A DNA stretch of 64,000 nucleotides from Peronospora farinosa (taxonomy: Eukaryota; Oomycota; Peronosporomycetes; Peronosporales; Peronosporaceae): assembly GCA_947646735.1 (NCBI GenBank), contig CANTFK010000017.1, forward strand, positions 124,001-188,000. The letters run 5' to 3'. The notes beneath the pieces were generated by a model that had not been told where the DNA came from, searched no databases, and saw nothing but the letters and a program-made list of their open reading frames with translations. Positions within the stretch are counted from its first letter, which is position 1, and every line of letters begins with the position of its first letter. Positions 50,539 through 61,556 of the stretch are shown here, piece after piece. The position numbers and the translations under genes were made by a program.

Positions 50539-51091
50539 CGTGACGATAACCCCCAAAAACAAAAAGAGTCGGTTGTGTCCTCACGGTAAATGGCTTAATG
50601 CGAGCAAGGGAGAACAACAGGCACTGATTTGTGATTCTGGCTTAAACGACCTGTATATGATGATGTGATTAACTGAAAAGGATTAAATGATCGACATATA
50701 CTTTGAGGTTAAAATGTCTTGTTAAGTAAGTATGACTCTCGTCACACGGATCCGAGTTGTATTTATTCTTGCAGGTTTACATCCTGTTTGTGGTTTCGAG
50801 TAGCAAAGAATCAGTTTCTTCAGAAGGGTAGGGGTCATACTAAGAAAGAGGAGTGTAAAAAAGGGTGTTGTACATGATAAGAACACTAAATAACAGCTCT
50901 CCTGGTCAACACAAAATGCTCTCTATAAAAAGACTTTTTAAAAAAAAACATATGGCAGCAAGTATGCGACAGCAACATGAGAAAACGACATGCGTACCCC
51001 ATACCCGGAAACTTCATCCCCATACGTTACCAACGTATAAGTCGTCAAAACGTTACACTGTCGCCTGTCCTGCTTACGAAGTATCCATCTA
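50539..51091. other. Intergenic region
   Basis: The left part is the 5' flank of the ZZ gene; the right part is the 3' flank of the transporter. No coding or repeat feature is recognised. Confidence 0.5.
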
Positions 51092-52946
51092 CTAAACCTT
51101 TTCCTCAAAGTACCGTTCGAAATAGGGTACCACAAGGGTTAACAAGATTGACCCAAACTACATGTTGACGTAAACAAAAAGAGGATACAGACAGTGCATA
51201 CACAACGTCAGTCACGACAACGGGAAGCAAATACCGGTTTCTATCGGTTACAATCAAGAAAACAAAAAAAATGTCACTCACCTGGATATAACCAATGATT
51301 TGAAAGTCTCCAATAGCTGCAATTGGTGTCTGTAAAAGCCCCATAATGCCACCAATGCCAAATGCAATACCCGATAGTGCCCCATAGTGCTGGAAACCAA
51401 AACGATGTCCCAAGTACGCGAACAAGAGCGGAAACATGATGGTCCGAAAAAAAGCGTACGTGATAAAACCAGCGACAATCCACACGGTCGACATGCTGCT
51501 TAGCATGACTGTGAAGCACAATGCTGCTATTGTACACAATAGCGAGGAGTATGTGTATCCGCACTTTTCCAGCAGGTACCCTACAAGTGGGATGAAAATG
51601 ATACTTCCAGGCAAGATAAAGGCCAGTTTTCCTAGCAAATCGACCACCTCGGTCTCTGGAAGACCTTTCCACCGCAACAAGCCTGTAATGCTGCCCAGAA
51701 AGAAGTTGCACCATAGTGACAGGATGGAGAAGTACAATACAATGAGCAGGAATGGCTTCGATAGCACCTGCGTCCTGAAGGAGCGGTTGTGCAGGTCTCC
51801 ATCGAAGAAAATTCCATCAGTCGGTAAAGAGTGGCTTTTGCGGTACTGATGAAGCTCTGGTGTAGACAGCAGTAGCGACACTTCTTCCTCCTTGAATACG
51901 GACGGTAAACGCATGGGAGAGAGCAACTCATGCTCTTCACTGGGTACGATATCAAATGGAATATCCGGTTCCGTGAGTAGTGTGCCGATGAGCGAGAGGA
52001 ACAATGCACCCGCGTACATCTCGAATACCGTGGCCATCGACAATTGGAGGTGCATGTAAGCAAGGTTGAACAGCGTGAATATCAGGAAACTTAACTGAAG
52101 ACCTCCAACGATGAAACACGCAACTAGTGCCGTTGCTTCGGGGAATAGATTGGCCATGTGAATGGCAGAGAGCTGGATACCCGGTCCTGAGAATCCCACC
52201 AACACCATTCCGTAAAGCACCAGATCGTGTCCTTCAGCATTGACCCTAAACGAATATTTACACAAGAAGGTTAAAAGAATTGTACGTGTTGTGCAAGCCG
52301 AACAGATACTTTGACGATAGCTTATCGAACACCTGTAGTGTGCATTTCCCATACACAAAGCCCCAGTAATCAACGCGACCAACGAAACTGACTTCGTCAC
52401 ACGGGGTCCAAACCTACAAGAAGGCGGTATAATTCAATCAGTATCTTCAAAGTAAACGCATGCGCAGTACTTGTACTTACTTGTCGAATACAAGACCGAG
52501 AAATAGATTGGACCACATACTACTGGAGACCGCCATTGTAAATGCATACTGAAGTTGATCATTCTGTTCTGTGCAGACTACGACAAAACATAACGAGAGC
52601 AATTTCCATTAGTTGACGATAAATCTTCGTCGTTAGCCAATTGCAGCATGTACTTGTCTCCTCTGTCTTGCAAAACTCATGGTATATCCGCTCCTTCTCT
52701 AGCATTGGCACCAGTGACGTCCTGTACAAAGCAACAGAGCACCAAGACAAACAACATACAAACGTTACAAACCCACGTAGCCACCAATCATGCAGACGGT
52801 CAACACATGCGTCATCACTACCAGCCAAAGATAACTCCTGCACCCAGAAAACACTGAAAGATGGCAAATGCCACATAATAATAACGATACGAATGACAGT
52901 CGCTGTCGCTCTTCATGAACATGATCAAGTCAAAACTCGAATACAT
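51092..52946 (-). CDS. Major facilitator transporter, SLC43 (LAT3)-like, 6 exons (466 aa)
   Basis: Exons 52822-52946, 52654-52721, 52481-52577, 52333-52413, 51282-52245 and 51092-51157 fit, all GT-AG and in frame. Splicing gives FLGAGVIFGWTSLVPMLEKE, a cysteine-containing loop, QLQYAFTMAVSSSMWSN and VFDKFGPRVTK, which match the start of SLC43 amino-acid carriers. About twelve hydrophobic helices are visible, and a central loop of about 90 residues is rich in acidic and polar residues (EEHELLSPMRLP). The short last exon encodes the final helix and ends FEEKV. Large neutral amino acids are the known substrates of human SLC43A1/A2; this is not proof here. The start is the only in-frame ATG after a stop. 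Confidence 0.85.
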
Positions 52947-53064
52947 TCGACCACCGAAGAATTCGATATCGGACTGATTTCTGAAGCATCTGTTCGTGAC
53001 GACGGTCTGTCATGATATAGAAAGAGCAAGTATCGACTACCGACGCTGCGTCGTCACCATTCGA

Positions 53065-53739
53065 ATGACGAGCGTCCATGAGACTCGGGCCATGACGCTC
53101 GTTGAGTGTCTTCAGCGTCTTGAACGGTTACAGGTCAATGCGATCAAAGCCAAGAATTTGCTGACAGTTCATTTGCTTGGTGCCGATCACCGCGAGGGTA
53201 ATACTGGAGCTGAGACTTTCGAGGTCTTTCGAACGTTTACGCATCACGTCGCGACTCGGATGCGTATCACGTCACTACAGCTCGTGTTGGTAGGGCCCAA
53301 TTTATCCAGCAAACTCCATCTCCAGCAGGTTCTACAAAGCTACAAGAAATCAAATGACAAAGCAGATACCACGATGTGTCACGTGGACATGAGGTACTTT
53401 GTAGGCGGCTTTGAAGCCTATTTCAACGACAAGATGCTGTATTGTCCACCAGACCTCGTCGTTTGCTTCAATGCTGGTATTTGGGGCTATGACGAGTGGC
53501 TACCGGCTATTCGACTCGTATTAAGAGAGGTACAAGTACCTTTACTGATCACCTCGTATAATGAACACGAAGCTGAAGACGACGAGGACGTACTGGACAA
53601 ATTGACGCCGTTTCAGTGGCTCTGGAGACCGGAGAAGAATTTGTATGGAGCTAGCACACCACGCGCCACGGACAATGAGGAGGGGAGGATTCTCAAGGAG
53701 AATAACTACTGGATGTGTCTGACTGGCAGGCTACAGTGA
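53065..53739 (+). CDS. Mss51 C-terminal-domain protein without a MYND finger (224 aa)
   Basis: The single exon matches the C-terminal domain of Mss51 and ZMYND15/17-type proteins: LLTVHLLGADHRE near the start, LQLVLVGPNL, PPDLVVCFNAGIWGYDEW and PLLITSYNEHEAEDD. In relatives a MYND zinc finger precedes this domain; no such sequence is visible here, and the divergent transporter start lies only 118 bases upstream. The 5' part is therefore probably really absent. Mss51 acts in mitochondria (COX1 translation in yeast), but most family members have no known role. The GTG codon 69 bases upstream was not used. Confidence 0.75.
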   Translation: MTSVHETRAMTLVECLQRLERLQVNAIKAKNLLTVHLLGADHREGNTGAETFEVFRTFTHHVATRMRITSLQLVLVGPNLSSKLHLQQVLQSYKKSNDKADTTMCHVDMRYFVGGFEAYFNDKMLYCPPDLVVCFNAGIWGYDEWLPAIRLVLREVQVPLLITSYNEHEAEDDEDVLDKLTPFQWLWRPEKNLYGASTPRATDNEEGRILKENNYWMCLTGRLQ

Positions 53740-53879
53740 GATCACTCGATGGCTCTATGAAAATGCAAGACTTGTTTTACATGAAGAAGAGTTCGGAGGT
53801 GATCTGTTGTATTTGTTTATCTCTTGTCCTTCGTTCTGTTGTAGATCCTTCCTTGGTAGCGGAGATAGCATCGTGCTCA

Positions 53880-54927
53880 TCATTCAAGCAGCAGCTCGAC
53901 AGGCACTCCACACGGAGCGTTGCCCATCAAGCGACGCAGACGCAACTCGCCTTGAAGTTCGCACACTTGTGGTAGGAAAGCCCTGTGTTCATTAACCACT
54001 TGCTTCCACGTCTTTGTTGGGAGAACGAGGGTGCAAAACGTGCCTGAAGCATGACGCATCCGAATGTTTTTGATCATTTCTTCGGATGTCTTGCCACCGC
54101 CATGGGCAGTCTCCTCTCGTTTGGCACCAAACGTCAGCACTGTAGCGTCCTGGAAGCTTTCTTGGACGTAGTCTTTTCCTTCGTCTCCTGAATCTGGTAG
54201 TGGTGGCGAGCGAGGCACAGGAATATGCAGAAATTGCTTATGACCCTTGCTTGTAGCCGCTTCCAAGAACACAACACCGACGTTAAACGGTTCTGGTGGG
54301 GCTGATGTAGTGAATGCATATGGTACAGTAACGCGAGCTTCATCGTTTGCAGTAAAAAGATGGGCAGTCTACACACATTAACTGGTAATGCTTGGGCATG
54401 GATGCATCATTTTGCAGCGACGCCAGCACACTGGAAGGGTCTGCAATTTGAAACGCATTGATGAACTCATCTAGCGTTGCGAGCATCTTGACTTTGATCT
54501 GACCCATGTACTCCAAAGCTCTCGTCTTTAACTGCTGAGCGTTTACATCATTCAAAATCTCTGTCTCATGCTTCTGCTTCTTGTGAGCTTTCTCCTCCTC
54601 CTCCGAGTCGCTACTATCGTCCGCCATGACATTCTTCCGTACAAGTGTCGGGAAACAAGCTTTCAGTCCCTGTAAGAAGTTCACAGCCACTTCTCCCACG
54701 TCCAGTACTTGTACACTCAGGGTCTCGGTATCTTGAGCTTGAGGTAATGGAACGACCAGGAGTCGGCGCTTCCCGTCACGCTTGACACGTCCACCAAAAC
54801 ACGTGAGCTGTCGAGAACACTGAACCTGTCCAGCCACCACGATATACTCATCGAAAGGCAGCTGCGTCTTTGTCGTCACTTCCACAAGCACTAAAGCTCC
54901 AGCGTCAATGGCCTCGAACACAAACAT
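53880..54927 (-). CDS. Hypothetical protein, two coding blocks with an unresolved intron
   Basis: Block one starts at the ATG at 54927 (MFVFEAIDAGALVLVEVTTK...). It has a beta-rich N-terminal half, a conserved-looking VVPLPQAQD, an acidic/basic disordered stretch (DDSSDSEEEEKAHKKQKHE) and a helix. It runs into a stop near 54340. Block two ends at 53880 in another frame, with APPEPFNVGVVFLE, ATSKGHKQFLHIPVP and KTWKQVVNEHRAFLPQVCEL. A short intron between about 54290 and 54470 must connect them, but several GT-AG pairs are possible, so I do not give a join. A frameshift is the alternative. The family is not recognised. Confidence 0.55.
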
Positions 54928-55085
54928 GACAACAATAGCACCTCCTTCGTAAAACAAAGCAAAAACTCAAATTAAATCTGCATCTATCGTCCGCTCTCAT
55001 TCTCTCTTTGGCTCTCGAATTCTTTCTCTCTCCTTCCACCACATCCACCATTCCTATTGTTGTATGTCTTGAATGCTACGGTTGC

Positions 55086-58000
55086 TTAAATATGAATATC
55101 GGCAGGCAGGACCGACGGTTTGAGGATCTCCTCAACCAAAAAGTCCAGTGGAAATTCCACGAGATGGCCGTGGATCTCCGAAAGCTGGTCACGTGCTCGC
55201 GTTTCATCTTCCTTGCGGACCGTAGCTGCTGTCTGCACGTGACCAATCTGGCAGTCGGCTTCGTCCTCTTCCCTTTCATCTCCATCTTCATCTTCTTCGG
55301 CAAGAATACCGTCGCGGGTGGCCGCATGGTAGCTACCCCGACCGTCCTCCAGCTGCGGGTCATCGCCATGCAAATTATCCTCCTCCGTGTCAAAATACTC
55401 GGCGTTGAACTTCGAGCGACGGCCGAAATCCAACACGTCCACCGTGGATACCCATCGCTTAAGAGACGCACTAATGCCTCCTCCATACTCGCTGCCCGCA
55501 TCACTCGATTCGTCGTCTGTATCGTGCTGTCGAGCACCACCCGCACTAAAAAAGCCGTAAGGACTATCTCGCCCGCTTCGAGTATTACCGCGAGCTCGAA
55601 CTCCACCACCAGTACCGTGCACAGATGATGCGCGCGGGCTGCGCACACTGCGTATATTGCGAGGTCCATTTATAATCGCGTTCACAGACGGACTGTGAGG
55701 CGTCGGCATGGAACAGGGAGAGTTCGGGTATGATTGAGTATCACCAGGCACCGCAGACAGCAATGAAGTGTTGTTACCTACCACCAGCATCGAACCGTTC
55801 AACGGCATCGGTGCCGAATTATAACACCGGCGACCGCGAGTCGCACCTCCGGCACTCACACTACCAGATATTACACCTCCTGAGTCCAGTTGAGTGAAGT
55901 GTGTCGGAGTCGTACTGATGGAGTTCGAGCGACTGAAATCACCTTGCTGAAGTCTTCGCCAGATCGAGTGGAATCGTCCATGTTCCTCGTCGTCGCTAGC
56001 CATGCTGTAAGAGCTATCGCGAGGATCAGGACGTGGCGGTAGCGAACCCTTCTTGTCCCATCGCCGTCGTCGCACTTGGGCCATCAATCTATCCGCTACA
56101 AGATGCTGAAGTTTTTCACGTTTCTTGTAGTCGGTCTTCATGGTGCGAACCTCTTGGAAAACCGAAAAGTTACGCGCGTAGCACCAGCCATCGTGATCCA
56201 TAGAAAACAACTTCTTCTTCCGATCCCTGTAGTTATCTACCTCGAAATCACTCAGATCCACGCGATCTGCCGCAATCGGCACGCCGTTGACATCAGTCCA
56301 TGGTGCGTAGTCTCCCTCCTTTAGATTGCTTGCGTCCCACAAGTGTGATCGCCCCGATACCTTAAGCACATTTAAACGCTGATTTTCGAAAATCTGCGTT
56401 ACTTCAATGCTCTGGAAATTCACAAATCCGCGCATGCGATTTGAAGGTGCACAATCAAACACAGCCTCAAAGATCTTGGTGTTGCTTGAGGCAGTGGACT
56501 TGATGGACTGCCATGTGAGATCTGACGTTGGATCCGCTACGGAGATGTCATCATCAGACAGGCCTAGGTGCTCACGGAAAAGCTGCATGCGAAGCTTGCT
56601 GGCCGTAACGCCTCGTCGGTATGGCTTCTCGTTCATCAAACCATCCTCATACTGCATATCCTCGATCACAAGCGCAATTTCTGAGTCGCGATCTCCATTC
56701 ATACTGCGGTCATTGATGTTGGCACTGCCGATAATAGCGCATCGGTCATCTGCGATCATGAGCTTGCTGTGAATGTAAATCTGCTCGGTGGCCACGCATC
56801 CGTTAGGCATAATACCGTACTTACGCAATCCAAAAAATGCCACATAGTTCTCTGGGTAATTTGTCACACCTTTCAATGCCTCAAAGAGACTGTAGCGACC
56901 ACGACAAATAGTCGCAAACTGCCAGTGCATCACTGCGTGTAGGTTCGTAAGTTCATGGCTGCGGACGTTGCCCTCAAATGCCGGGAGAAGTGGCATAACC
57001 ACATACACTCGAAATTTCTCGTCACGCTGCACAGCACGCTCAATGCGATTCACTAACGCTTGCAAAATTCGATTTCGTACAATTCCGTTGCCATCCATTC
57101 CTGAAATGAAGAACTGATTTTCAATGTACAAATAGTGCTTCGACTTCGCGATCACATCCATGTAAGCAGCCTGAATACTGGCTTCTGTAGGCACGCCGGC
57201 TGACCACATGGATACTGAACGACACACCTGGACGTTGCACATATTAGCGTTTGGGTGAAACACTTGAAGAATAGACTCGCCGCGCTGAGCACGCAGCACT
57301 TCACCATCGTCTAATTGATCCGTGGTCGTCGGCGCGCTCGTAAGGAGTGGTCGCAGCGGATTTAATGGGTGTAAAGAAGTGGTTGGTGGCCACTCAGGGC
57401 CTGTAGCAGCACACGGATACATGGGATTCACCGACTGCACCACTTGAAACGGTTCCATAGTCAACGAGTCTTCACGAACGACGGGAATAGTTGTTCGTGT
57501 GGATCCATCCCGCATCACTTCCGGGTCTGAGGACGGGTACTGCAGCATCCATCCGTTGAAGTCCATAGGAACAAGGCACTTCGGCAAGAACTTAAACCGC
57601 CGCGAACGAAAGCATATGCACCAGCCTGTTCGAAGCTGGTAGTCGTTCTTAGAGCACACAAAGTTCCAGCGCTGAATGAAGTGATATGCTACATCCTGGA
57701 CGGGTGGCCCAGAAATACTACAATGCACATCATGCCATGGCATTCGCGGCTGTGAAGACCGATCGATAAGATCTTCGAAAGGTTTGTTCACCCGAACAAA
57801 ATCCTTGATGATCGGATTCGAATAGTCCTTGCCACGCCAGACGGGATCGTCGCTAGGGTCGCTGATCGGGTGTCCTTGGTGGTCGTATCGACCAAAGCAC
57901 AAATCCAGCCCGCCCACAAACGCCAAAGACTGGTCAATACAGACGATCTTTTCATGATGCGACCAGAATCCTAGACTTTGAATCTGAAAAATCGGATCAC

Positions 58001-60530
58001 GCAGAACCCGAATGTTAGGGTGCACCATCAGACTGCGCTTTGTGTATGCGCTATTCAGCGTAAGTGCCAGCTTCACTTCACGATAAATCAGCACGTAGAT
58101 CTTCACGCCAGCCTCAGCTTTCTTCATCAGCATCTGACGCAGCATCGTCTTGTTCACTTGCTGTCCGTTGGGATCTTCGTCAGTGTCACGTGGGGGTAAC
58201 TTCCGGCCTGGACGCAGCAAGAATACGTCCGGACACACCCACCATCCAGCAATCAGAATCTCATATTTTGCGCTGGAAATTGCTTTAAACATGGCTGCAT
58301 ACGTGTCTTCAGCATCCACATGCCAGCTAACAGCGCTAGGATTCGGTAGTGGAGCCTCAAATGCTTCCTCAGATTGGGTGCTGCTGTCAATACGCGATGG
58401 AGGCACAAGATCCACACGAACGGCACCCTGCTCAAATTTCACAACCGAATCCACCACCTGGTTGATCGCACTAGTTGGAGTACTTCCAAGTGGTAAGTTC
58501 GCGGCCTTCGCTTTAGCGTTAACCGCGGCGCTATCGTCGTCACCCACGGTGCTGATGTGCTGCGGGGCAAAGGAGTTAAATCGCGTAGACGTTTCCTGAC
58601 GCTTAAGCTTCTGCAGGCGACACACACATCGATACCAATGGTCCCTCCGCACATGCGGATGCCAAAGTCCAAGGAACGTTACAAAATAGTTAGCCAGGAA
58701 ACCAACCACCGGCGCTATTATGCCACCTGCAAACAGGAACATCAAGTAATAGACGTACGATCGCCACGTGAGAGGCGCTATGCGCACGGAAATCACACAA
58801 AAACTATCAACTTTGCCAAAGCGCTGCACAGCAATGTCGGTGGCGACACCTTTCAGCGTCAAGATACCCACTGTTGACAGCGAGTATTTTGTGCCCGATT
58901 TGAGAAAGCGGTCATGTATCACATCAATTGGCTTCACCACACTCACCATCGTGCCTGCTCCAACTGCGTTCGTGATCACGTTCAGACTGTTGCCCATGCT
59001 ATCGCTTTGCCAAAAGTATCCGAGGTTCGCTGTCATCGAATTCAAGGACGGCATCTGTAGCTGCGAGATTACAACTTTGTCATCGTCACTGTCGACGTAA
59101 ACCGTGACGCCGTCGGGCACCGTAAAGTAGTAGCCGCAATAATCAACATCGGTGCTCTTCGTCCAATTCTCGTATCCTGAAGCGTCCGCAATTGGCACAC
59201 CCAAGCTTTTATTCAAAGTAAGGTTCTGGAAGTCGTAAATGCTATTTGACAGACGCATAATCCCATAGCAAACTCCCATAAGAGCTATAAAAGCTGTCAA
59301 TCGAGTGTAATAATGTCCTGTGTCGATTTCGATATCACCAGCTTTACTACCCACGACCAAACCACTCGGCATCCAGCTTACTCCTTGTTTGTAGCTTCCT
59401 TTCCTTGCTGTAAATGTTTTATCGAACAAAAACACCTCACTTGGCTCTCGATCATTTCGATTCCGGTACGCAGCAAAGCAAGAAGGTTTTAGTACCACCC
59501 ATCGCCGGATGACACCAAGTCGATGCTGGAAAAACTTGTATACAAACCCAGCAAAGAAAATAATGCCCGCCAAAACAGCTAGACCCATGAAAACACCAGC
59601 AGTGTTCAGCTTTGTAGATACCTCCGTGGTACCCGAATCCGAGTTTACCAGCTCCTTTTGAGGAGAGAAGAACGTGGGAAGACTCGTCACAATCACAAGG
59701 CAGACTGGAAAAATAAAGCCTACAATAGCTGACACAAAAGCAATACGCATCCAAGCACGGTACAGATGCCGATACAGTGCCTCAATAGTACGATTGAAAC
59801 ATGTGTACAACGGCAGCTGGAATGGTCCGTTAATGCGCATGTGCACGTATCCCTCCTTCAGCGACGGCCCAAGTCGCAGCATCGCTCTCGACGGACTCAC
59901 CTCCAAGAATGATAGCAATGGCTCGGAATTTCTCCAGTCCCTGTCTTTTAGCAACTTTCTAATATAGTTTTGCACAACATAGACGTCCATCACTCGTTTT
60001 TCAGCGCGCTTTTCACGCCAAATTGTCCACGGCAGATGCACTCCCCGCATCAATTTGTGTCGGTTAAAAAGACTATAGAGATGCAGGTTCAAATGCAGTC
60101 TCAGTAGTTGTTTTTGTCCAAAATAAATCTCCCAATCCGTCGTGCCCCACCGCACTCGACCCACAAAGACACAGCATGGAATGACTCCTGCTTTAGTAAC
60201 TGTAGCTCGATTAACTGAAAAGTCAATCGAGTTCTCCACTACTTCCTCTTCTCCTTCACTCAGATCGGAATTATCGTCGTTCATGATCGTCATCTCCTCG
60301 TCGTTCGGATCCTCGAGAATGTCACTGTCAACGCACTCCTCTTCAAAGCTGTTCACGGCCACTTCTTTACAATCTCTTTGACTGGATATGAAGCTATTTA
60401 AACTTGGAACGTTGTCAAGACCAGAGGTAATTGAACTTCCTGATGCTTTGTAGCTGCTGCTGTTACAGCTGCTGTTATTGTTTCGAGTGGTTGAGGTCTG
60501 TTCTCTTGTGTCGTCGTCGGGTTCAGGCAT
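55086..60530 (-). CDS. Phospholipase D of the oomycete PX-transmembrane type (PXTM-PLD-like, about 1814 aa)
   Basis: One very long intronless frame. After an acidic disordered N-terminus, a PX-like domain (about 90-215: RVRWGTTDWEIYFGQ...VYVVQNYIRKLLKDRDW...LLSFLEVS) is followed by two membrane helices (about 255-330), a PH-like segment (RRWVVLKPSCFAAY), another helix, a luminal-like domain and a further helix pair near 605-635. Both catalytic HKD motifs are present: HHEKIVCIDQSLAFVGGLD and IHSKLMIADDRCAIIGSANI. The C-terminal 400 residues are disordered and R/S/G-rich, ending in an acidic region and a short ordered end. The domain order matches PXTM-PLD described in Phytophthora. The enzyme makes phosphatidic acid at membranes. 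The exact start may be further upstream in a separate exon. Confidence 0.9.
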   Translation of the reverse strand: MPEPDDDTREQTSTTRNNNSSCNSSSYKASGSSITSGLDNVPSLNSFISSQRDCKEVAVNSFEEECVDSDILEDPNDEEMTIMNDDNSDLSEGEEEVVENSIDFSVNRATVTKAGVIPCCVFVGRVRWGTTDWEIYFGQKQLLRLHLNLHLYSLFNRHKLMRGVHLPWTIWREKRAEKRVMDVYVVQNYIRKLLKDRDWRNSEPLLSFLEVSPSRAMLRLGPSLKEGYVHMRINGPFQLPLYTCFNRTIEALYRHLYRAWMRIAFVSAIVGFIFPVCLVIVTSLPTFFSPQKELVNSDSGTTEVSTKLNTAGVFMGLAVLAGIIFFAGFVYKFFQHRLGVIRRWVVLKPSCFAAYRNRNDREPSEVFLFDKTFTARKGSYKQGVSWMPSGLVVGSKAGDIEIDTGHYYTRLTAFIALMGVCYGIMRLSNSIYDFQNLTLNKSLGVPIADASGYENWTKSTDVDYCGYYFTVPDGVTVYVDSDDDKVVISQLQMPSLNSMTANLGYFWQSDSMGNSLNVITNAVGAGTMVSVVKPIDVIHDRFLKSGTKYSLSTVGILTLKGVATDIAVQRFGKVDSFCVISVRIAPLTWRSYVYYLMFLFAGGIIAPVVGFLANYFVTFLGLWHPHVRRDHWYRCVCRLQKLKRQETSTRFNSFAPQHISTVGDDDSAAVNAKAKAANLPLGSTPTSAINQVVDSVVKFEQGAVRVDLVPPSRIDSSTQSEEAFEAPLPNPSAVSWHVDAEDTYAAMFKAISSAKYEILIAGWWVCPDVFLLRPGRKLPPRDTDEDPNGQQVNKTMLRQMLMKKAEAGVKIYVLIYREVKLALTLNSAYTKRSLMVHPNIRVLRDPIFQIQSLGFWSHHEKIVCIDQSLAFVGGLDLCFGRYDHQGHPISDPSDDPVWRGKDYSNPIIKDFVRVNKPFEDLIDRSSQPRMPWHDVHCSISGPPVQDVAYHFIQRWNFVCSKNDYQLRTGWCICFRSRRFKFLPKCLVPMDFNGWMLQYPSSDPEVMRDGSTRTTIPVVREDSLTMEPFQVVQSVNPMYPCAATGPEWPPTTSLHPLNPLRPLLTSAPTTTDQLDDGEVLRAQRGESILQVFHPNANMCNVQVCRSVSMWSAGVPTEASIQAAYMDVIAKSKHYLYIENQFFISGMDGNGIVRNRILQALVNRIERAVQRDEKFRVYVVMPLLPAFEGNVRSHELTNLHAVMHWQFATICRGRYSLFEALKGVTNYPENYVAFFGLRKYGIMPNGCVATEQIYIHSKLMIADDRCAIIGSANINDRSMNGDRDSEIALVIEDMQYEDGLMNEKPYRRGVTASKLRMQLFREHLGLSDDDISVADPTSDLTWQSIKSTASSNTKIFEAVFDCAPSNRMRGFVNFQSIEVTQIFENQRLNVLKVSGRSHLWDASNLKEGDYAPWTDVNGVPIAADRVDLSDFEVDNYRDRKKKLFSMDHDGWCYARNFSVFQEVRTMKTDYKKREKLQHLVADRLMAQVRRRRWDKKGSLPPRPDPRDSSYSMASDDEEHGRFHSIWRRLQQGDFSRSNSISTTPTHFTQLDSGGVISGSVSAGGATRGRRCYNSAPMPLNGSMLVVGNNTSLLSAVPGDTQSYPNSPCSMPTPHSPSVNAIINGPRNIRSVRSPRASSVHGTGGGVRARGNTRSGRDSPYGFFSAGGARQHDTDDESSDAGSEYGGGISASLKRWVSTVDVLDFGRRSKFNAEYFDTEEDNLHGDDPQLEDGRGSYHAATRDGILAEEDEDGDEREEDEADCQIGHVQTAATVRKEDETRARDQLSEIHGHLVEFPLDFLVEEILKPSVLPADIHI

Positions 60531-61556
60531 CCCATGTAGGCGCTGGAAGGACGCCACGATGTTACTGGAAGGTGAAGTCCCAACAAGGTACACAACTGGC
60601 TCGTAGAAGCTCTAGAAACTGCAGAAGTTACAGAAAAAAATACACACAAAAGTGAGATCACATAGCGGTAAAAAAACGTCGGCAGAACGTTCAATTTGAT
60701 ACCTCTCGTTTACGAAGATTCCGTTACGTTAAGAGTGTCCTAAAAGATATCAACTGATAGAGTGGTAGAGGGCAGAAGGGAGGAATATACGAGACGCTTG
60801 ACGCCGCGGGACTCTTGTTGTTGTACGTTAGCAGTGCGCGGACGAACCTGTGAAAAATGGTTTGCTTACAAATATGATGTATGCTGTGACTGCAAAACTG
60901 TATAAACATATATTCGAGTCAGTCTTTCTATTGACTATGGGATAAGAAACGAGCCAACATGTTGCAAGAAACCGTACACTGGCCAGATTTTAGATCAATA
61001 GATAATGCAATTAATTCCCGTAACTCGAGCGCTTAAACTGTATCTATTTTGCAGCTGTCTTTGCTACTATTCCTCCAATTTTTCTGGCTCGCCATTGGCG
61101 ACCGTTTCGTATGTCAACAAGTGATAATGACAATGAGGCGATCTCGGTTACACGCAAGTGGAAAATATGGCATTACAAGGACTTTTTTAAACCAATTAAG
61201 AAAGTAATGACAACGACAGCATGATATCGGTATACTATCTAAATTGTTAAGTGACAAGACATTTTGCAAGTATAAAAAGTGTTGTAATTGCTCCAAGACG
61301 AGGTATTTAGCACTTCCGCAGGTGATGTATTATTGATTATTACGAAAGTAGCCCTGACCTATATCGTCGCAAGTAGGTTGGTCATGTGAGAGAGAGAGTC
61401 CAGTATGTGTATAAAGACACTAACGTAAGCTATATGGAGATTACGTCCCGCCGTATTTGACACAAAATGACGTTAATATAAAGAGTCTGTTGGACGGATT
61501 ACGTCACCAGTCTGGTGTTCTTGTTGCTATTGAGTAGCAACGCATACTTTTACCAT
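60531..61556. other. Intergenic region, about 1 kb
   Basis: It includes the 5' flank of the PLD gene (possibly a first exon) and AT-rich DNA up to the CoA-transferase 3' end. Short frames only; nothing recognised. Confidence 0.5.

Noticed and set aside
52955..53013. An extra first exon for the SLC43-like transporter starting at 53013
   Set aside because: It needed a weak GTGGTC donor and broke the frame; the ATG at 52946 gives a continuous reading frame without it.
55008..55628. A 206-codon plus-strand frame and nearby frames opposite the PLD tail
   Set aside because: Shadow of the low-complexity PLD C-terminus.
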